Source: Euleptes europaea (lineage: Eukaryota > Chordata > Lepidosauria > Squamata > Sphaerodactylidae). From it: a DNA stretch of 64,000 bases. The stretch is taken from assembly GCF_029931775.1 (NCBI RefSeq), contig NC_079318.1, forward strand, positions 78,961,614 through 79,025,613, read 5' to 3'. Positions 46,801 through 57,511 of this stretch are shown here, piece after piece; position 1 is the first letter of the stretch; each line of letters opens with the position of its first letter. A model generated the notes under the pieces. It made no database searches. It worked only from the letters and a program-made list of their open reading frames with translations, and was not told where the DNA came from. Both the position numbers and the translations under genes were made by a program.

Positions 46801-49800
46801 CCCCTCTCCAAACCCCGCCCTCCTCAGACTCCACCCCCAAAAAATGCTTAGGGCTGTTTAGCTTGGAAAGAAGGCGGCTGAGGGGAGACATGATAGAGGT
46901 CTATAAAATTATGCATGGTTTGGAGAGAGTGGACAGGGAGACGTTTTTCTCCCTCTCCCATAATACTAGAACACGGGGTCATCTGCTAAAGCTGGAGGGT
47001 GAGAGATTCAAAACAGATAAAAGGAAGTATTTTTTCACACAATGCATAGTTAAATTGTGGAACTCCCTGCCCCAGGATGTGGTGATGGCTGCCAGCTTGG
47101 AAGGCTTTAAGAGGGGAGTGGACATATTTATGGAGGAGAGGGGTGTTCATGGCTGTTAGTAAAAATGAATACTAGTCATGCTGCATACCTATTCTCTCTA
47201 GTATCAGAGGAGCATGCCTATTATTGTGGGTGCGGTGGAGCACAGGCAGGATGGTGCTGCTGCAGTCGTCTTGTTTGTGGCTTCCTGGAGGCACCTGGTT
47301 GGCCACTGTGTGAGCAGACTGCTGGACTTGATGGGCCTGGGTCTGATCCAGCTTGGCCTTTCTTATGTTCTTAAAATCTCCAGGTATTTCCCAACCTGGA
47401 GCTTGCAACTCTAGTCTCAGCATCTGGGCAGCTTTATATTAGAGGAGGTGGTCCTATAATATTTAAAGGTATCTTGGCCCCAAAATGTTAAAGGGCTTTA
47501 AATGTTTGAAAAAAAAACAGGATTGTGGGTTGAGTTTGGGAACAAGCTGGCAGGCAGCCAGCGTCAATGGACCAAAACAGGTGTAATGTAATTCCGGCAG
47601 GGAGCCTGACTCCGCAACTGAGCAGCTGCATTTTAGAATAACTGAAGTTCCCAATAACTTTTCAAAGGCAGCCCCACGTCGAGGGCATTAACAATAGTCG
47701 AGTCTAGTAATTACTGTGATTGCGCTCAGATTTTAATAGGAAGCTGGTGGTGCATCTACAGAAGCAAAATTTCTGTTTACTAGTTCCAGCACATGTGAAG
47801 CCTGGGTGTGTAGGGAGAAGAAAGAACATCCCCCAAGATCAGCTCAGAGTTCTCAAGACAGGCCTGACGCTGTAGCTAGGCATCCCGCTCTTTGCTCATT
47901 CGCCGTTCTCAAATGGGGGCCCTGGTCCAACCCCGCATGAAATGATGGCTGTTTGCCCGAACCTTTATTGCCTGAGGTGTGAAAGTATAGAGGGGTAAGG
48001 CAATCTGCATATGCTCTGAGCCACTCTTTTTTAAATGATCTGAGTCACTGTTATTGCACTGATCCTTGGCATGGAGACAGGGTTGCCAGCTCCAAGTTGA
48101 GAAATTCCTGGAGATTTTGGGGGTGGAGCCTGGAGAGGGAGGTCAGTGGGGTATAATGCCATAGAGTCCACCCTCCAACTCAGTAATTTCCCCCAGGGGA
48201 ACTGAACCCTGTCATCTGGAAACTAGTTGGAATTCCAGGTCTCCAGGCCCCACATGGAAGCTAACCAAAAAATATACACTAGTGCTGTATCAGTAATATG
48301 TAAACAAAAGGCAGCACATGGGCTCAATACGAATAAAATATCCACAGTATAGTTTGAATTTCAAGTCTTTGGCTTATTCTTATCACTATAGTGCTTATAA
48401 TATTTACAGTGTAACCAACATAGAAAATTTACATTCATAAATGTTTAAGCCAAATACATATTTAAGCCAAATATATGTATTTGGCTTAAACATTTATGAA
48501 TGTAAATTTTCTATGTTGTTCACACTGTAAATATTATAAGCACTATAGTGATAAGAATAAGACAAAGACAAAATTCAAACTATATTGTGGATATTTTATT
48601 CGTATTGAGCCCATGTGCTGCCTTTTGTTTACCCACATGGAAGCTGGCAGCCCTGCATGAAGAACAGGTAATGGGGCTTAGCTAAGGTGCATATTAAGTC
48701 CTGCCTAGCTTGATGGATATATGAGAGGTGAGAGGTGGTGAGCTCCCCCTCACTGGCAGCCTTTAAGCAGAGGCTGGACAAGCACTTGTCAGGGATGCTG
48801 TAGGCTGATCCTGCATTGAGCAGGGGGTTGGACTCGATGGCCTGTATGGCCCCTTCCAACTCTACAAGTCTATGTGTGGGGGGTGTTTGTGTGTGGATCA
48901 GTTCTGTGTAGCTGAGCTCTGCTAGCAAAGTGTGTGAGTGCAGGGTGTCAGTCTCTCAGTTACTTTGCCTTCCTTCACCTCCCACCAGGAAAGGGAATTT
49001 TGAGGTGCATATTGAGGTACGTAACCTTAATGTGTTGGGACTGAGGAGATGGCTGAGTTGGGGGTCTGCCTGGTCTCTCTCCCTCACACCCTGATTTTTC
49101 TCCTCCTGCCAGACTCCCATGATGCCGTTCTTCGCTTCAATGGAGCTCCAACCATGGGCTACGAGCGTGACGTGGGCACCAAAACCACCCTCCGCCTTGT
49201 GAACTCCCAGGTGTACCATGAAGAGTGGGGGCACTGGGGCAGAAGGGTTTACGGGGGGCGGGGGTGGACATAAGAAGAAAAGCCTGCTGAGTAGAGGGAG
49301 GAGAGACAGGGAGCTGGAGTGGAAGGGGCTTCGATTAGCTCTGAAATAGGGCACTTTCAGACAGCCCAAATAATGCACTTTCAATCCACTTTCAGTGCAC
49401 CTTAACGATAGTTTGCAAGTGGATTTTGCCAGTTCACACAGTAAAATTCACCTTCAAAGTGCATTGAAAGTGCATTATTTGGGCTGTCTGAAAGTGCCCG
49501 TATTCCGGCGTCCCAACTGGAGTTGCTTTGGCTCATTACTTTCAGAATGTAGATCTATCTCTGTGCAGGACTATGGGTTGGAGATTTTCAAATCTCCAAG
49601 CCAACGGAAAAGCCCCCCCCCTTTTTGTAGAAACAATTGAATTTACATTGAAGTCACAGTTATTACATGGCTGAATTATGAACGACCATGTTTTGAATCT
49701 CAGGTTTGAATTTGCTTAGGAAAGTTCAGTTTGTCTCCAGCCCAGACCGGTATGGTAGAGATGATAATGGCCTGGCTTGCAGGGATGGTGTAAGGATTTC

Positions 49801-52800
49801 AAAGACATTTTTATTTATTTGCTTAAATAGACCCCTGTTCCACATTTTGGCCAATTTGAATTACAGACGAGCTCACTGTTGTTTACAACATATTGAACCA
49901 ATTGACATAATTTCAATAAAATAACCAGAGGACAACAAATAAAATAATGCCAAGTTTGGAATAGAAATATATTTACATAATGGCAATGTAGGACCACCAG
50001 TGGGGAGACCTGGGTAGAAATCTTCACTCAGCTATGAGTTTACTAGGTGATCTTGGGCCAGTCACTCTCTCTCTCTCAGCCTATTCTACCTCACAGGATT
50101 GTTGTGATGATGTAATGTAGGCGAGAGCAGTGTACACTGCTCTGAGCTCCTTAGAAGAAGGGCAGGAAATGAAAAAAATAGTACAAAGAATCAAACGCTG
50201 CTAAAACCAAGTAAGCAAAAGCTCAAACTATATATTTAAGAACCTTCTTCCTGAGAGCCATCAGGCACCCTTTGGGATCAGTCAGCCTCTGGGGACGGAC
50301 CATCTGAACTGTTCTTTCAATCCGGCAGAGAAGCTGAACTCCTGTGAGTTTCAGTGGAGCCTGCAGCACTTAGAACCCCTCAAACATAATGCAGCCCTCC
50401 AAATACACATTGTGGTTTGCAAAGTGTTCACAAACCAGTTTTTGCAATCCGATCCAGGCAGGGAGCTTACTGAGCCTCTGATGGGACTGCAATCAGCTTG
50501 TTGGGTAGGGTTGCCAGCTCCAGGTTCGATTAGCACTGAAATAGGGTTGGGAAATACCTGGAGATTTTGGGGGTGGAGCCTGAGGAGGGCAGGGTTCGGA
50601 GGGGGGAGAGTCTTCAATACCATAAATTGCCAAAGTGGCCGTTTTCTCCAAGGGAACTGATCTCTGTCATCTGGAGATCAGTTGTGATAGTGGGAGATCT
50701 CCAGCCACCACCTGGAGGTTGGCAACCCAACAGTTGGGTCATCAGTTTTGTAGGGTTACTTTGAACCAGGATTCAGTAGTTCCTGAGTACTGGATGCCTA
50801 AGGCAAGATCCCCCCACAGGCTCTTCCTCACCCCCCCTCCATATACAATGTGTGTGTTAAATTCCGTCGCTTCCGACTCATGGCGACCCTATGAATGAAA
50901 GTCCTCCAAAATGTCCTATCTTTGACAGCCTTGCTCAGATCTTTCAAACTGAAGGCTGTGGCTTCCTTGATTGAGTCAATCCATCTCTTGTTGGGTCTTC
51001 CTCTTTTCCTGCTGCCCTCAACTTTTCCTAGCATGACTGTCTTTTCCAGTGACTCTTGTCGTCTCATGACATGACCAAAATACGATAGCCTCAGTTTAGT
51101 CATTTTAGCTTCTAAGGTCAGTTCAGGCTTAATTTGATCTATTAACAATTTCAAGCTTACCCTGATTCATGCTTTTCACATTCCATGTTCCTATTATATG
51201 CGTCGAACAGCTTCGCACTTTTCTTTTGCATATACAATACAGTGTATTGACTGCCTCTTCACAAAGCAGAGGTGGTGGCTCTTTCTCCAAGATCTGGGGT
51301 TTTGCCAGGACACTACTTCATTTGCCTATAGGATTGAGCCAGCTCTAACTCAAACTTCTTCCTTTTGCATCTAAATGCCCGTCCAGTAGCAGCTTAAAAA
51401 CCAGCAAGATTTTTCCTGGGTCTAAGCTTTTGTGAATCCAAGCTCCCTTTGTCAGATATTCCGTCGTTGGCTGACAAAGTTAGTTTTGACTCACTACGCC
51501 CTGGAAAATATGGTCTTTAAGGTGCTGCTGGACTCGCATTTTGTTCTGCTACTACAGACTAACACGGCTGCCCACCTGAAAGCACTTGCATCTAAATGGT
51601 TTGCTTTTGACTTGGGATCAGGCATTTTCTGACTCACACTTTCCCCCACAGCTGATGGCCTCCCCTGAGCAGCATTTTCTGGATGGTTTCCTCTATACCC
51701 AGGGAGTCTTGGTTGCCTGGGATCCAGCCCCTTACCCCGGAGAATTACAGGAGGTGAGCTTTGGTGTCTGTGCTGTTTGATCTCCAGCCGATAGAGATCC
51801 ATTCACCTGGCAATTGGACTCTATGGCATTGAAGTCCCTCCCCTCTCCAAACCCTGCCCTTTTCAGGCTCCGCCCCCAAAATCTCCAGGTATTTCCCAAC
51901 CCTACACTGACAGAAGGGAAATACCTACCTTGATTCGGTTCAAATTCCCATTCGCTATGGATGAACTTTCCCTTGCGAGCTCTTCAGTTATTTGATTAAT
52001 TTAATTAGACAATTATATCACTGAGAGGGGAGGCAGTTTACAAGCCATTGAAAATCCATAAATGTTAAAAACCTAACAATAGCATTTCAAAAGACACAGG
52101 CCCAATACAATATCAGCAGTCTCACTGAGGTAAGGTTGCCAACTCCAACTTGGGAAATTCCTGGAGATTTGGGGTGGGGGGGTGGGGAGGGCAGAGCTTG
52201 GGAAGGGGGGTGGAGCTCAGCAGGAATGGGATGCCAAAGATTTTGTTCCTGTTTTGGGGTACTGTGGGCGTAATCTGAGTCTTGGGTCTGTGAGGGGAGC
52301 TCTGAGATAATATAGAAAGAGCAAAGGTTAGCAACAACCCCGGGGCGAGGAGAGTGCTTGGAGTGGCTTCGGCTGCCAAAGTGTCCTGCTCTCCACCCTT
52401 CTGTTGTTTTTTCCCTCCCACCCCAGTGGTACGAGGCCCCCGATTACCCCCTCTTCGGCCCATTCCGCACTGTGCGCTCCCGCAGACCATGGCAGCTCTT
52501 TCACCTTTTGCATCCACGACTGCAGTGGCAGCTCTGGGAATTGGTGCAGGAAGGCGCGAGCGAACAGGTGCAGAGGAATCCTCCATCCTCGGGGCTGCTT
52601 GGTAAGAAAGACGTTCCCAACCTCACCCCTGCATGTGCGTCCTCGTGTAGCCGACCCCAAGGTCAGCCTGCCTGCATTCTGAAGAATCTCGCCCATCCAA
52701 ACGCCAACAAGGGCAATACCCGCGCTTTCACCTGCATGGGGATTTTGCAGCCGCGTCCAGATTCAAGGCTCTGCAGTGCTCCGTGGCAGCAGAAATTGTT

Positions 52801-55022
52801 TGTGTTGTTGTGATTGAGTAACCTCATTCAGACACGCAAGCTACACGCATACCCACAGAAGCCGCTTGTCAGTGGCTCTTTAGCATCAAGCAAGCAGGCA
52901 TGCACACAAACATTCCAAAGGCTGACTCCCCCCTACTCCTTTAAGTTTCCTTTCTCCGTGCAAAGGAATAGAGTTCTGTTCAGTAATGTAGCAATGCCCA
53001 CCCGCTCTGTGGGGACTAGTGACGTTGCAGTGACAAGCTGCATCGAATGTTGTTGGAATGTCAAATGCCTATAAAACCTCTTGCATTGTCCCTCCCCGTG
53101 TGACAAGACAGCAGAGCTCATCAGTCTGCGTCTTAGATCACCCGGGTTATGACTTCCTTGGCCAATAAAGTAAGCCATGACAGCTCACACCAGCCTCCTT
53201 GTCCTCATTGACTCCATTGGACTCTATGTAAATGGGGGGGACACATCAGTGTTGGCTTTTGCAGGCCCCAAACTGTTAAAGCGCCTCACCCTTCCTTTTG
53301 AAAGGGAGATGGAGTGGCTAAAAGCTGCTTGAAAACCATAGACTCTGCCTGGAAACTTTCCCCCCTCATCTGGGGTAGAATTCAAGGAAGGCCCCGGCAG
53401 TCCCGGCCCCATGTAGTTATGAGGGCTGCCAACTTTGTGTTGGGAAATTCCTTGAGATTTGGGGATGGAGCCTGGGGAGGGCAGAGCTTGGGAAGGGGAG
53501 AGACCTCAGTGGGGAATAATGCCAGAGTCCATCCTCCAAAGCAGCCATTTACTCCAGGAGAACTAGGGTTGTCAGATCCAGGTTGGGAACTCTTGGAGAT
53601 TTGGAGATGGAGCATGAGTAAGACAGGGACCTCAGTGGGTTACAGTTAGGGTTGCCAACCTCCAGGTACTAGCTGGAGATCTCCCGCTATTACAACTGAT
53701 TTCCAGCCGATAGAGATCAGTTCATCTGGAGAAAATGGCCGCTTTGGCAATTGGACTCTATGGCATTGAAGTCCCTCCCCTCTCAAAACCCCACCCTCCT
53801 CAGGCTCCGCCCCCAAAAACCTCCCACCAGCAGTGAAGAGGGACCTGGCAACCCTAGTTGCAATGCCATGGAATCCACCCTCCAAAGCATCCATTTTTGC
53901 CAAAGGAACTGATCTCTGAAGTCTGGAGATGAGCTGTAATTCCGGGGGATCCCCAGGTCCCACCTGGAGGCCGGCATCCCTAAGGAGAACTGATCTCTAT
54001 GGTCTGGAGATCAGTTATCCTTCCAGATCTTCAGACCCCACCTGAAGGTTGGCAACCACAGTAGTTATTTTAAAGAATGGGCCCAGTTATTGTTATCGTA
54101 GGATCTCATTTGACCTTTTGTATTAGCTAAAAAAAAACACAACACAATAGAAATATTGAGGAAATTTTCAGGGTTAAAAAAAAACATTTTAATCAAAATA
54201 TTATTTATGTATGTGTGAAGTGCAGTCAAGTCGCAGCCGACTTATGGCAATCCCTTTTTGGGGTTTTCATGGCAAGAGACTATACAGAGGTGGTTTGCCA
54301 GTGCCTTCCTCTGTATAGCAACCCTGGTATTCCTTGGTGGTCTCCCATCCAAATACTAACCAGGGCTGACCCTGCTTAGCTTCTGAGATCTGATAAGATC
54401 AGGCTAGCCTGGGCCATCCAGGTCAGGGCATTATTTATGTATACATGGTCTTTAAAACAGACCATAGCAGGCACAAGAATGTGTGTGGAGTGGCTACCTT
54501 CTTCTTGAGGTAGATTTCCACCCTGATCCTCATTGCAGATTTTAGGTAGTGGGAAGTGAAGCACTCCACACATGATTGGGGGAGCTCCTGTGTTCTTATG
54601 GTTTCAAATATTCTAGGACTAAATCCGAAAACCGACGGTTTAAGGAAGAAAACCCTGACAGAAATGAACCCTCTAACTTCCGAATCGTGTTTCCCAACTT
54701 TGCATGCGAATTACAAGCCGGCCATTATATTAATCCTTAATTAATTTCCTCCCCCTACCTTCTACTAGGGACAGTGCTGATGATGTCCCTTTGTGACATA
54801 GTCCACGTCTACGAGTTCCTGCCATCACGACGCCAGACTCACCAGTGCCACTATTACCAGACCTTCTCGGATGATGCCTGCACGCTCGGTGCCTATCACC
54901 CACTGCTCTTTGAGAAGGAATTGGTGCGGCGCATGAACCAGGGCTCTCAGGAAGACCTAGCGCAACGTGGCCGTGTGACTCTGCCGGGGTTCCGGGCCCT
55001 CAACTGTACGGAGGACGAGTAA
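43875..55022 (+). CDS. Beta-galactoside alpha-2,6-sialyltransferase, ST6GAL1/ST6GAL2-like, complete
   Basis: Coding exons are 43875-44604, 49113-49210, 51652-51753, 52427-52601 and 54769-55022 (TAA at 55020), GT/AG and in phase, giving 452 residues (ST6GAL1 about 406, ST6GAL2 about 529). It is a Golgi type II membrane protein: Arg-rich tail, TM at about 17-35, proline-rich stem, then catalytic domain. Sialylmotif L runs from [10 protein letters not shown] (C225) through [14 protein letters not shown]. Sialylmotif S follows NPPSSG (361-366). Motif III is HYYQ. The motif VS is H412xxxxE417 in [10 protein letters not shown]. All six cysteines of the three ST6GAL disulfides are present (C183-C448, C225-C377, C395-C406 by homology). 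Sequons are NRT in the stem and NCT near the end. Expected reaction: alpha-2,6 sialic acid from CMP-Neu5Ac onto Gal-beta-1,4-GlcNAc. The ATG follows a good acceptor (CTCTCCCCAG|GTCC). An upstream in-frame start at 39540 is possible. AATAAA lies at 55375. Confidence 0.93.
44686..44974 (-). repeat. Sauria-type SINE with 16-bp target duplication
   Basis: The minus-strand head is GGAGCCCCATGGCGCAGAG and the tail is GGGGACCTTTACC. A perfect duplication, TATCCAAGGAACTAAA, lies at 44670-44685 and 44975-44990, so it is a recent retroposition into the sialyltransferase first intron. Confidence 0.92.
45222..45412. mobile_element. TAGGGTTGCCA-family MITE variant
   Basis: AGAGTTGCCAACTATGGGTTG at the left, with the core CATAGAGTCTACCCTCCAAA. 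The right end has been lost next to the following copy. Confidence 0.7.
45420..45955. mobile_element. TAGGGTTGCCA-family MITE split by a hAT element
   Basis: Left part GTTGCCAGGTCCCTC... to 45499 and right part 45829-45955 ending GAGCAACCCTA. Confidence 0.8.
45500..45820. mobile_element. hAT-type MITE, 321 bp
   Basis: The ends are CAGGGGTGGGGAA and TTCCCCACCCCTG, with an exact 8-bp duplication GGGGAGGG (45492-45499 and 45821-45828). The 13-bp inverted repeats and 8-bp duplication are those of Charlie-type hAT elements. Confidence 0.93.
46672..47416. mobile_element. TAGGGTTGCCA-family MITE split by a CR1
   Basis: Left part 46672 (TAGGATTGCCAACCTCCAGG) to about 46840. The right part resumes AATCTCCAGGTATTTCCCAA at about 47378. 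Confidence 0.8.
46841..47377 (+). repeat. CR1 LINE 3' portion inserted in a MITE
   Basis: It contains GACATGATAGAGGTCTATAA and AACTCCCTGCCCCAGGATGT, and ends CTTTCTTATGTTCTTAAAA. The small open frame here is LINE sequence, not a host gene. Confidence 0.88.
48080..48657. mobile_element. TAGGGTTGCCA-family MITE split by a second palindromic insertion
   Basis: Left part AGGGTTGCCAGCTCCAAG to 48262 and right part 48646-48657 (GGCAGCCCTGC). Confidence 0.8.
48263..48631. mobile_element. Palindromic insertion, arms of about 160 bp
   Basis: Arms 48301-48460 and 48474-48631 are inverted copies with a few mismatches and a 2-bp indel, and a 13-bp spacer. A 38-bp unpaired extension precedes the left arm. 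A 14-bp duplication CCCACATGGAAGCT flanks it (48249-48262 and 48632-48645). The outer ends resemble those of the 27.8-kb palindrome (TTGAGCCCATGTGCTGCC versus TTGAGCCCTCGTGCC). Confidence 0.85.
48712..48882 (+). repeat. CR1 LINE 3' end
   Basis: GCAGGGGGTTGGACTCGATGG and CCTTCCAACTCTACAAGTCT are CR1 3'-terminal words. Confidence 0.75.
49349..49499. mobile_element. MITE with 45-bp terminal inverted repeats, 151 bp
   Basis: GGGCACTTTCAGACAGCCCA...TGCACTTTCAATCCACTTTC at the left is matched in reverse by TGCATTGAAAGTGCATTATT...GTCTGAAAGTGCCC. It lies 138 bp after sialyltransferase exon 2. Confidence 0.88.
50000..50170 (+). repeat. MIR-like CORE-SINE
   Basis: GATCTTGGGCCAGTCACTCT...CCTCACAGGATTGTTGTGA is the squamate MIR-type core. 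Confidence 0.65.
50508..50733. mobile_element. TAGGGTTGCCA-family MITE with a 22-bp filler
   Basis: Ends TAGGGTTGCCAGCTCCAGG and GGAGGTTGGCAACCC. CGATTAGCACTGAAATAGGG interrupts the left end. Confidence 0.85.
50850..51235 (-). repeat. RTE-BovB LINE, internally deleted
   Basis: The minus-strand frame ends with the BovB C-terminus ([48 protein letters not shown]). Immediately before it is the start of the BovB endonuclease ([14 protein letters not shown], about 51,145-51,193). Everything between, including reverse transcriptase, is missing. Confidence 0.85.
51420..51590 (+). repeat. Penelope-like 3' fragment(s), diverged
   Basis: AAGGTGCTGCTGGACTCGCA and GACTAACACGGCTGCCCAC match the tail at 5,566-5,630. 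An inverted short piece (AAGCTCCCTTTGTCAG) precedes it. Confidence 0.6.
51780..52245. repeat. Two partial TAGGGTTGCCA-family MITEs
   Basis: 51780-51907 (GATCTCCAGCCGATAGAGATC...TTTCCCAACCCTA) and 52134-52245 (AGGTTGCCAACTCCAACTTGG). Between them (51,910-52,130) nothing is recognisable. Confidence 0.7.
52602..53412 (+). other. Sialyltransferase intron 4, left part, no gene; weak LTR-like signals
   Basis: CCTATAAAACCTCTTGC near 53,068 and CCAATAAAGTAAG near 53,161 are spaced like an LTR promoter and poly(A) signal, but matching ends and a target duplication are not visible. No coding exon was found here. Confidence 0.3.
53564..53982. mobile_element. TAGGGTTGCCA-family MITE, middle element of the nest
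   Basis: Ends TAGGGTTGTCAGATCC and GGCATCCCTA. Exact 8-bp duplication AGGAGAAC at 53556-53563 and 53983-53990, inside the outer copy. Confidence 0.9.
53647..53856. mobile_element. TAGGGTTGCCA-family MITE, inner element of the nest
   Basis: Ends TAGGGTTGCCAACCTCCAGG and CTGGCAACCCTA. Flanks GTTACAGT / GTTGCAAT (6 of 8 match). Confidence 0.88.
54215..54430 (-). repeat. 5S rRNA-derived SINE, minus strand
   Basis: The right part is the reverse complement of the 5S internal region (GGTCTCCCATCCAAATACTAA, CCTGCTTAGCTTCTGAGATC). The left part is the BovB-like tail (GTGCAGTCAAGTCGCAGCC). Confidence 0.88.
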
Positions 55023-55944
55023 GGCAGGGAATGGGACAGCTACAGGCATGGGAATATCCTGGTGGTGTGTAGGAGCAGGTGGGCCACAAACACCCTTCAC
55101 TGGGGGAAGGAAGTCATGGCATGGATGGACTCAGGGGTGTGGGCACAGATGAGAGATGCAGGCCTGGAACGATGCAGCCCCTCCCTCACATGACCCAGGA
55201 GTCAAGGGGCACTAGAAGGAAGAGAGCTTGGGTGAGACTATGGCGTCGACCCACCACCGGATCTGCTTCTGGTGCTCTCTCCACTTCTACCAAATCCAGC
55301 TTCCCTCTACCAGCATTAGGATGCAGCTTTCCATCCTCACAGCTAGAGGAGGACTCAATTAAACTTTTTTTTTAAATAAATAAATTGGATACAAAAATCA
55401 GCCACAATTGTAAGCTGTGAATTTCTTTTTCCCTGCTATGTGGAGCATCAAGGTGCTGAAGCACACGCCAGCCCCTCTCCCATTGTCAAAGGGATAAGAT
55501 CTGTACCTGTCATCACCCAAAAGCTACAGTTCAACTTTGCAAGCAAATGGAACGGCAGCCAGAGGAGAGCCCGCAACAAATGCCAGTCACCATAGCATAT
55601 GACAGCGAAAAACGTTCTGTCAACAGGATCGATTGGCTGGTTTCTTAGATCTGTTTAATGAAGTGCACAGTTGCCAGAAGACCTGAGGGTTGGAGCTGAT
55701 GTGCCTTTAAAATAGAAAAAGAGCAACTTTTGACACATGCAGTTTTTCAAGCCGGAAAAGTTTCATTGGCCAAACTCATCTCTTCTGTTCATCTACTAAA
55801 AGTACAGGAATCAGCCTTGTCTCCCCTCATGCCTGCTTTCCCTAAAATAGGAAAATCAAATAGAATAGGATCACAGATTAAAACCTCTTTTCCTAAACAT
55901 CATTACTCACTCATTTCTGAACTGTATTGGGTTTGTTTGTGTTT
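55023..55944 (+). other. Sialyltransferase 3' UTR and flank
   Basis: A candidate poly(A) signal AATAAA lies at 55375-55380, about 350 bp after the stop. Downstream to 55,944 nothing is recognisable. Confidence 0.55.
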
Positions 55945-56335
55945 ACAGGATCATAGAATCATAGTTGGAAGGGACCACCAGGGTCATCTAGTCCAACCCC
56001 CTGCACAATGCAGGAAATTCACAACTACCTCCCCCCCACACCCCCAGTGACCCCCTACTCCATGCCCAGAAGATGGCCAAGGTGCCCTCCCTCTCATGAT
56101 CTACTTAAGGTCATAGAAACAGCATTGCTGACAGATGGCCATCTAGCCTCTGCTTAAAAACCTCCAGGGAAGGAGAGCTTACCACCTCCTGAGGAAGCCT
56201 GTTCCACTGAGGAACTGCCCTGTTAGAAAATTCTTCCTAATGTCTAGATGGAAACTCTTTTGGTTTAATTTCAACCCGTTGGTTCTAGTCCGACCTTCTG
56301 GAGCAACAGAAAACAACTTGGCACCATTAAGCAGA
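55945..56335 (-). repeat. CR1 LINE 3' portion
   Basis: GGATCATAGAATCATAGTTGG at the left edge and GAAAATTCTTCCTAATGTCT further in are reverse-complement CR1. Confidence 0.92.
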
Positions 56336-56810
56336 GGTTTGTTTTAAAAGCTTTGATCACAGCGGTAGAAGAACATGAATTCCTTCATATTCATCCACAA
56401 GGCAACATAGGACCAATTCCAGGCTTGATGCTAGTGACTTTCAGTGTGGCCCCTCTCCCACCTTCACACAAACACAACGATATAGACAGGCACAGGAGAT
56501 CTGTAAGGATGAAATGAGGGGACCACATGCCCTGAATTAAGCTTCTTGGAGGAAAGGTAGAATATATACATGAGGAACAAAATGGAGAAAAATTGTAATC
56601 CATTATTAACTTACTCGCGTTGACCGCAAATCATGTGATTCATGTCCACATGATAAGCAGGAGCGTCGTGACACCTCAAAGACTAACAACATTTTATTCC
56701 AGTAGAAGCGTTCATGGACTGGAGCTTGCTTGCACAGGAATGATGGATGAATTCTCGCCACAACACGCACTGTATCTGGAGAAGTGGGCTCTAGTCCGCA
56801 ACTCTTAGGT

Positions 56811-57500
56811 ACGTAGGTAAGTGTTGTCAAGTTGTGAGGGGCTTATGGCGACCCCAGCAAGGGGCTTTCAAGACAAGTGATTAAGCAGAGGTGGCGAATA
56901 AGAACACAAGAGAAGCCCTGCTGGATCAGACCAAGGCCCATCAAGTCCAGCAGTCTGTTCACACAGTGGCCAACCAGGTGCCTCTAGGAAGCCCACAAAT
57001 AAGACGACTGCGGCAGCACCATCCAGCCTGTGTCTCAAAGCACCTAATATAATAGGCACACTCCTCTGATCCTGGAGAGAATAGGTATGCATCATGACTA
57101 GTATTCATTTTTACTAGTAGCCATGAATAGCCCTCTCCTCCATGGACATGTCCACTCCCCTCTTAAAGCCTTCCAAGTTGGCAGCCCTCACCACATCCTG
57201 GGGCAGGGAGTTCCACCATTTAACTATGCGTTGTGTGAAGAAATACTTCCTTTTTATCTGTTTTGAATCTCTCACTCTCCAGCTTCAGCAGATGTCCCCC
57301 CATTCTAGTATTATGAGAGGGGAAAAAAGCTTCTCCCTGTCCACTCTCTCCATACCATGCATAATTTTATAGACCTTTATCATGTCAACTGCCTTCTTTT
57401 CCAAGCTAAACAGCTCTAAGTACTGTGGTGGTCTCCTACCCAAGTACTGAAACTGCTTAGCTTCTGAGATCTGATGAGACTGGGCTATATGATACCACTT
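56811..57500 (-). repeat. 5S-derived SINE split by a CR1
   Basis: The SINE tail (56811-56894: GTCAAGTTGTGAGGGGCTTA) and 5S-like head (about 57419-57500: GTGGTGGTCTCCTACCCAAG) are separated by a minus-strand CR1 (about 56895-57418, starting AATAAGAACACAAGAGAAGCC). Confidence 0.8.
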
Positions 57501-57511
57501 CCCTCCCCCAC

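Larger units (their letters stand above)
53421..54060. mobile_element. TAGGGTTGCCA-family MITE, outer element of a three-level nest
   Basis: Ends GAGGGCTGCCAA and TTGGCAACCACA. Exact 8-bp duplication GTAGTTAT at 53413-53420 and 54061-54068. Confidence 0.88.

Noticed and set aside
46863-47159. 98-codon frame resembling other frames at 26,035
   Set aside because: Repeated in several places because it is CR1 LINE 3' sequence, not a host gene.
52800-53210. Possible solo LTR in the last sialyltransferase intron
   Set aside because: TATAAAA and AATAAA are suitably spaced, but paired TG/CA ends and a target duplication could not be placed.
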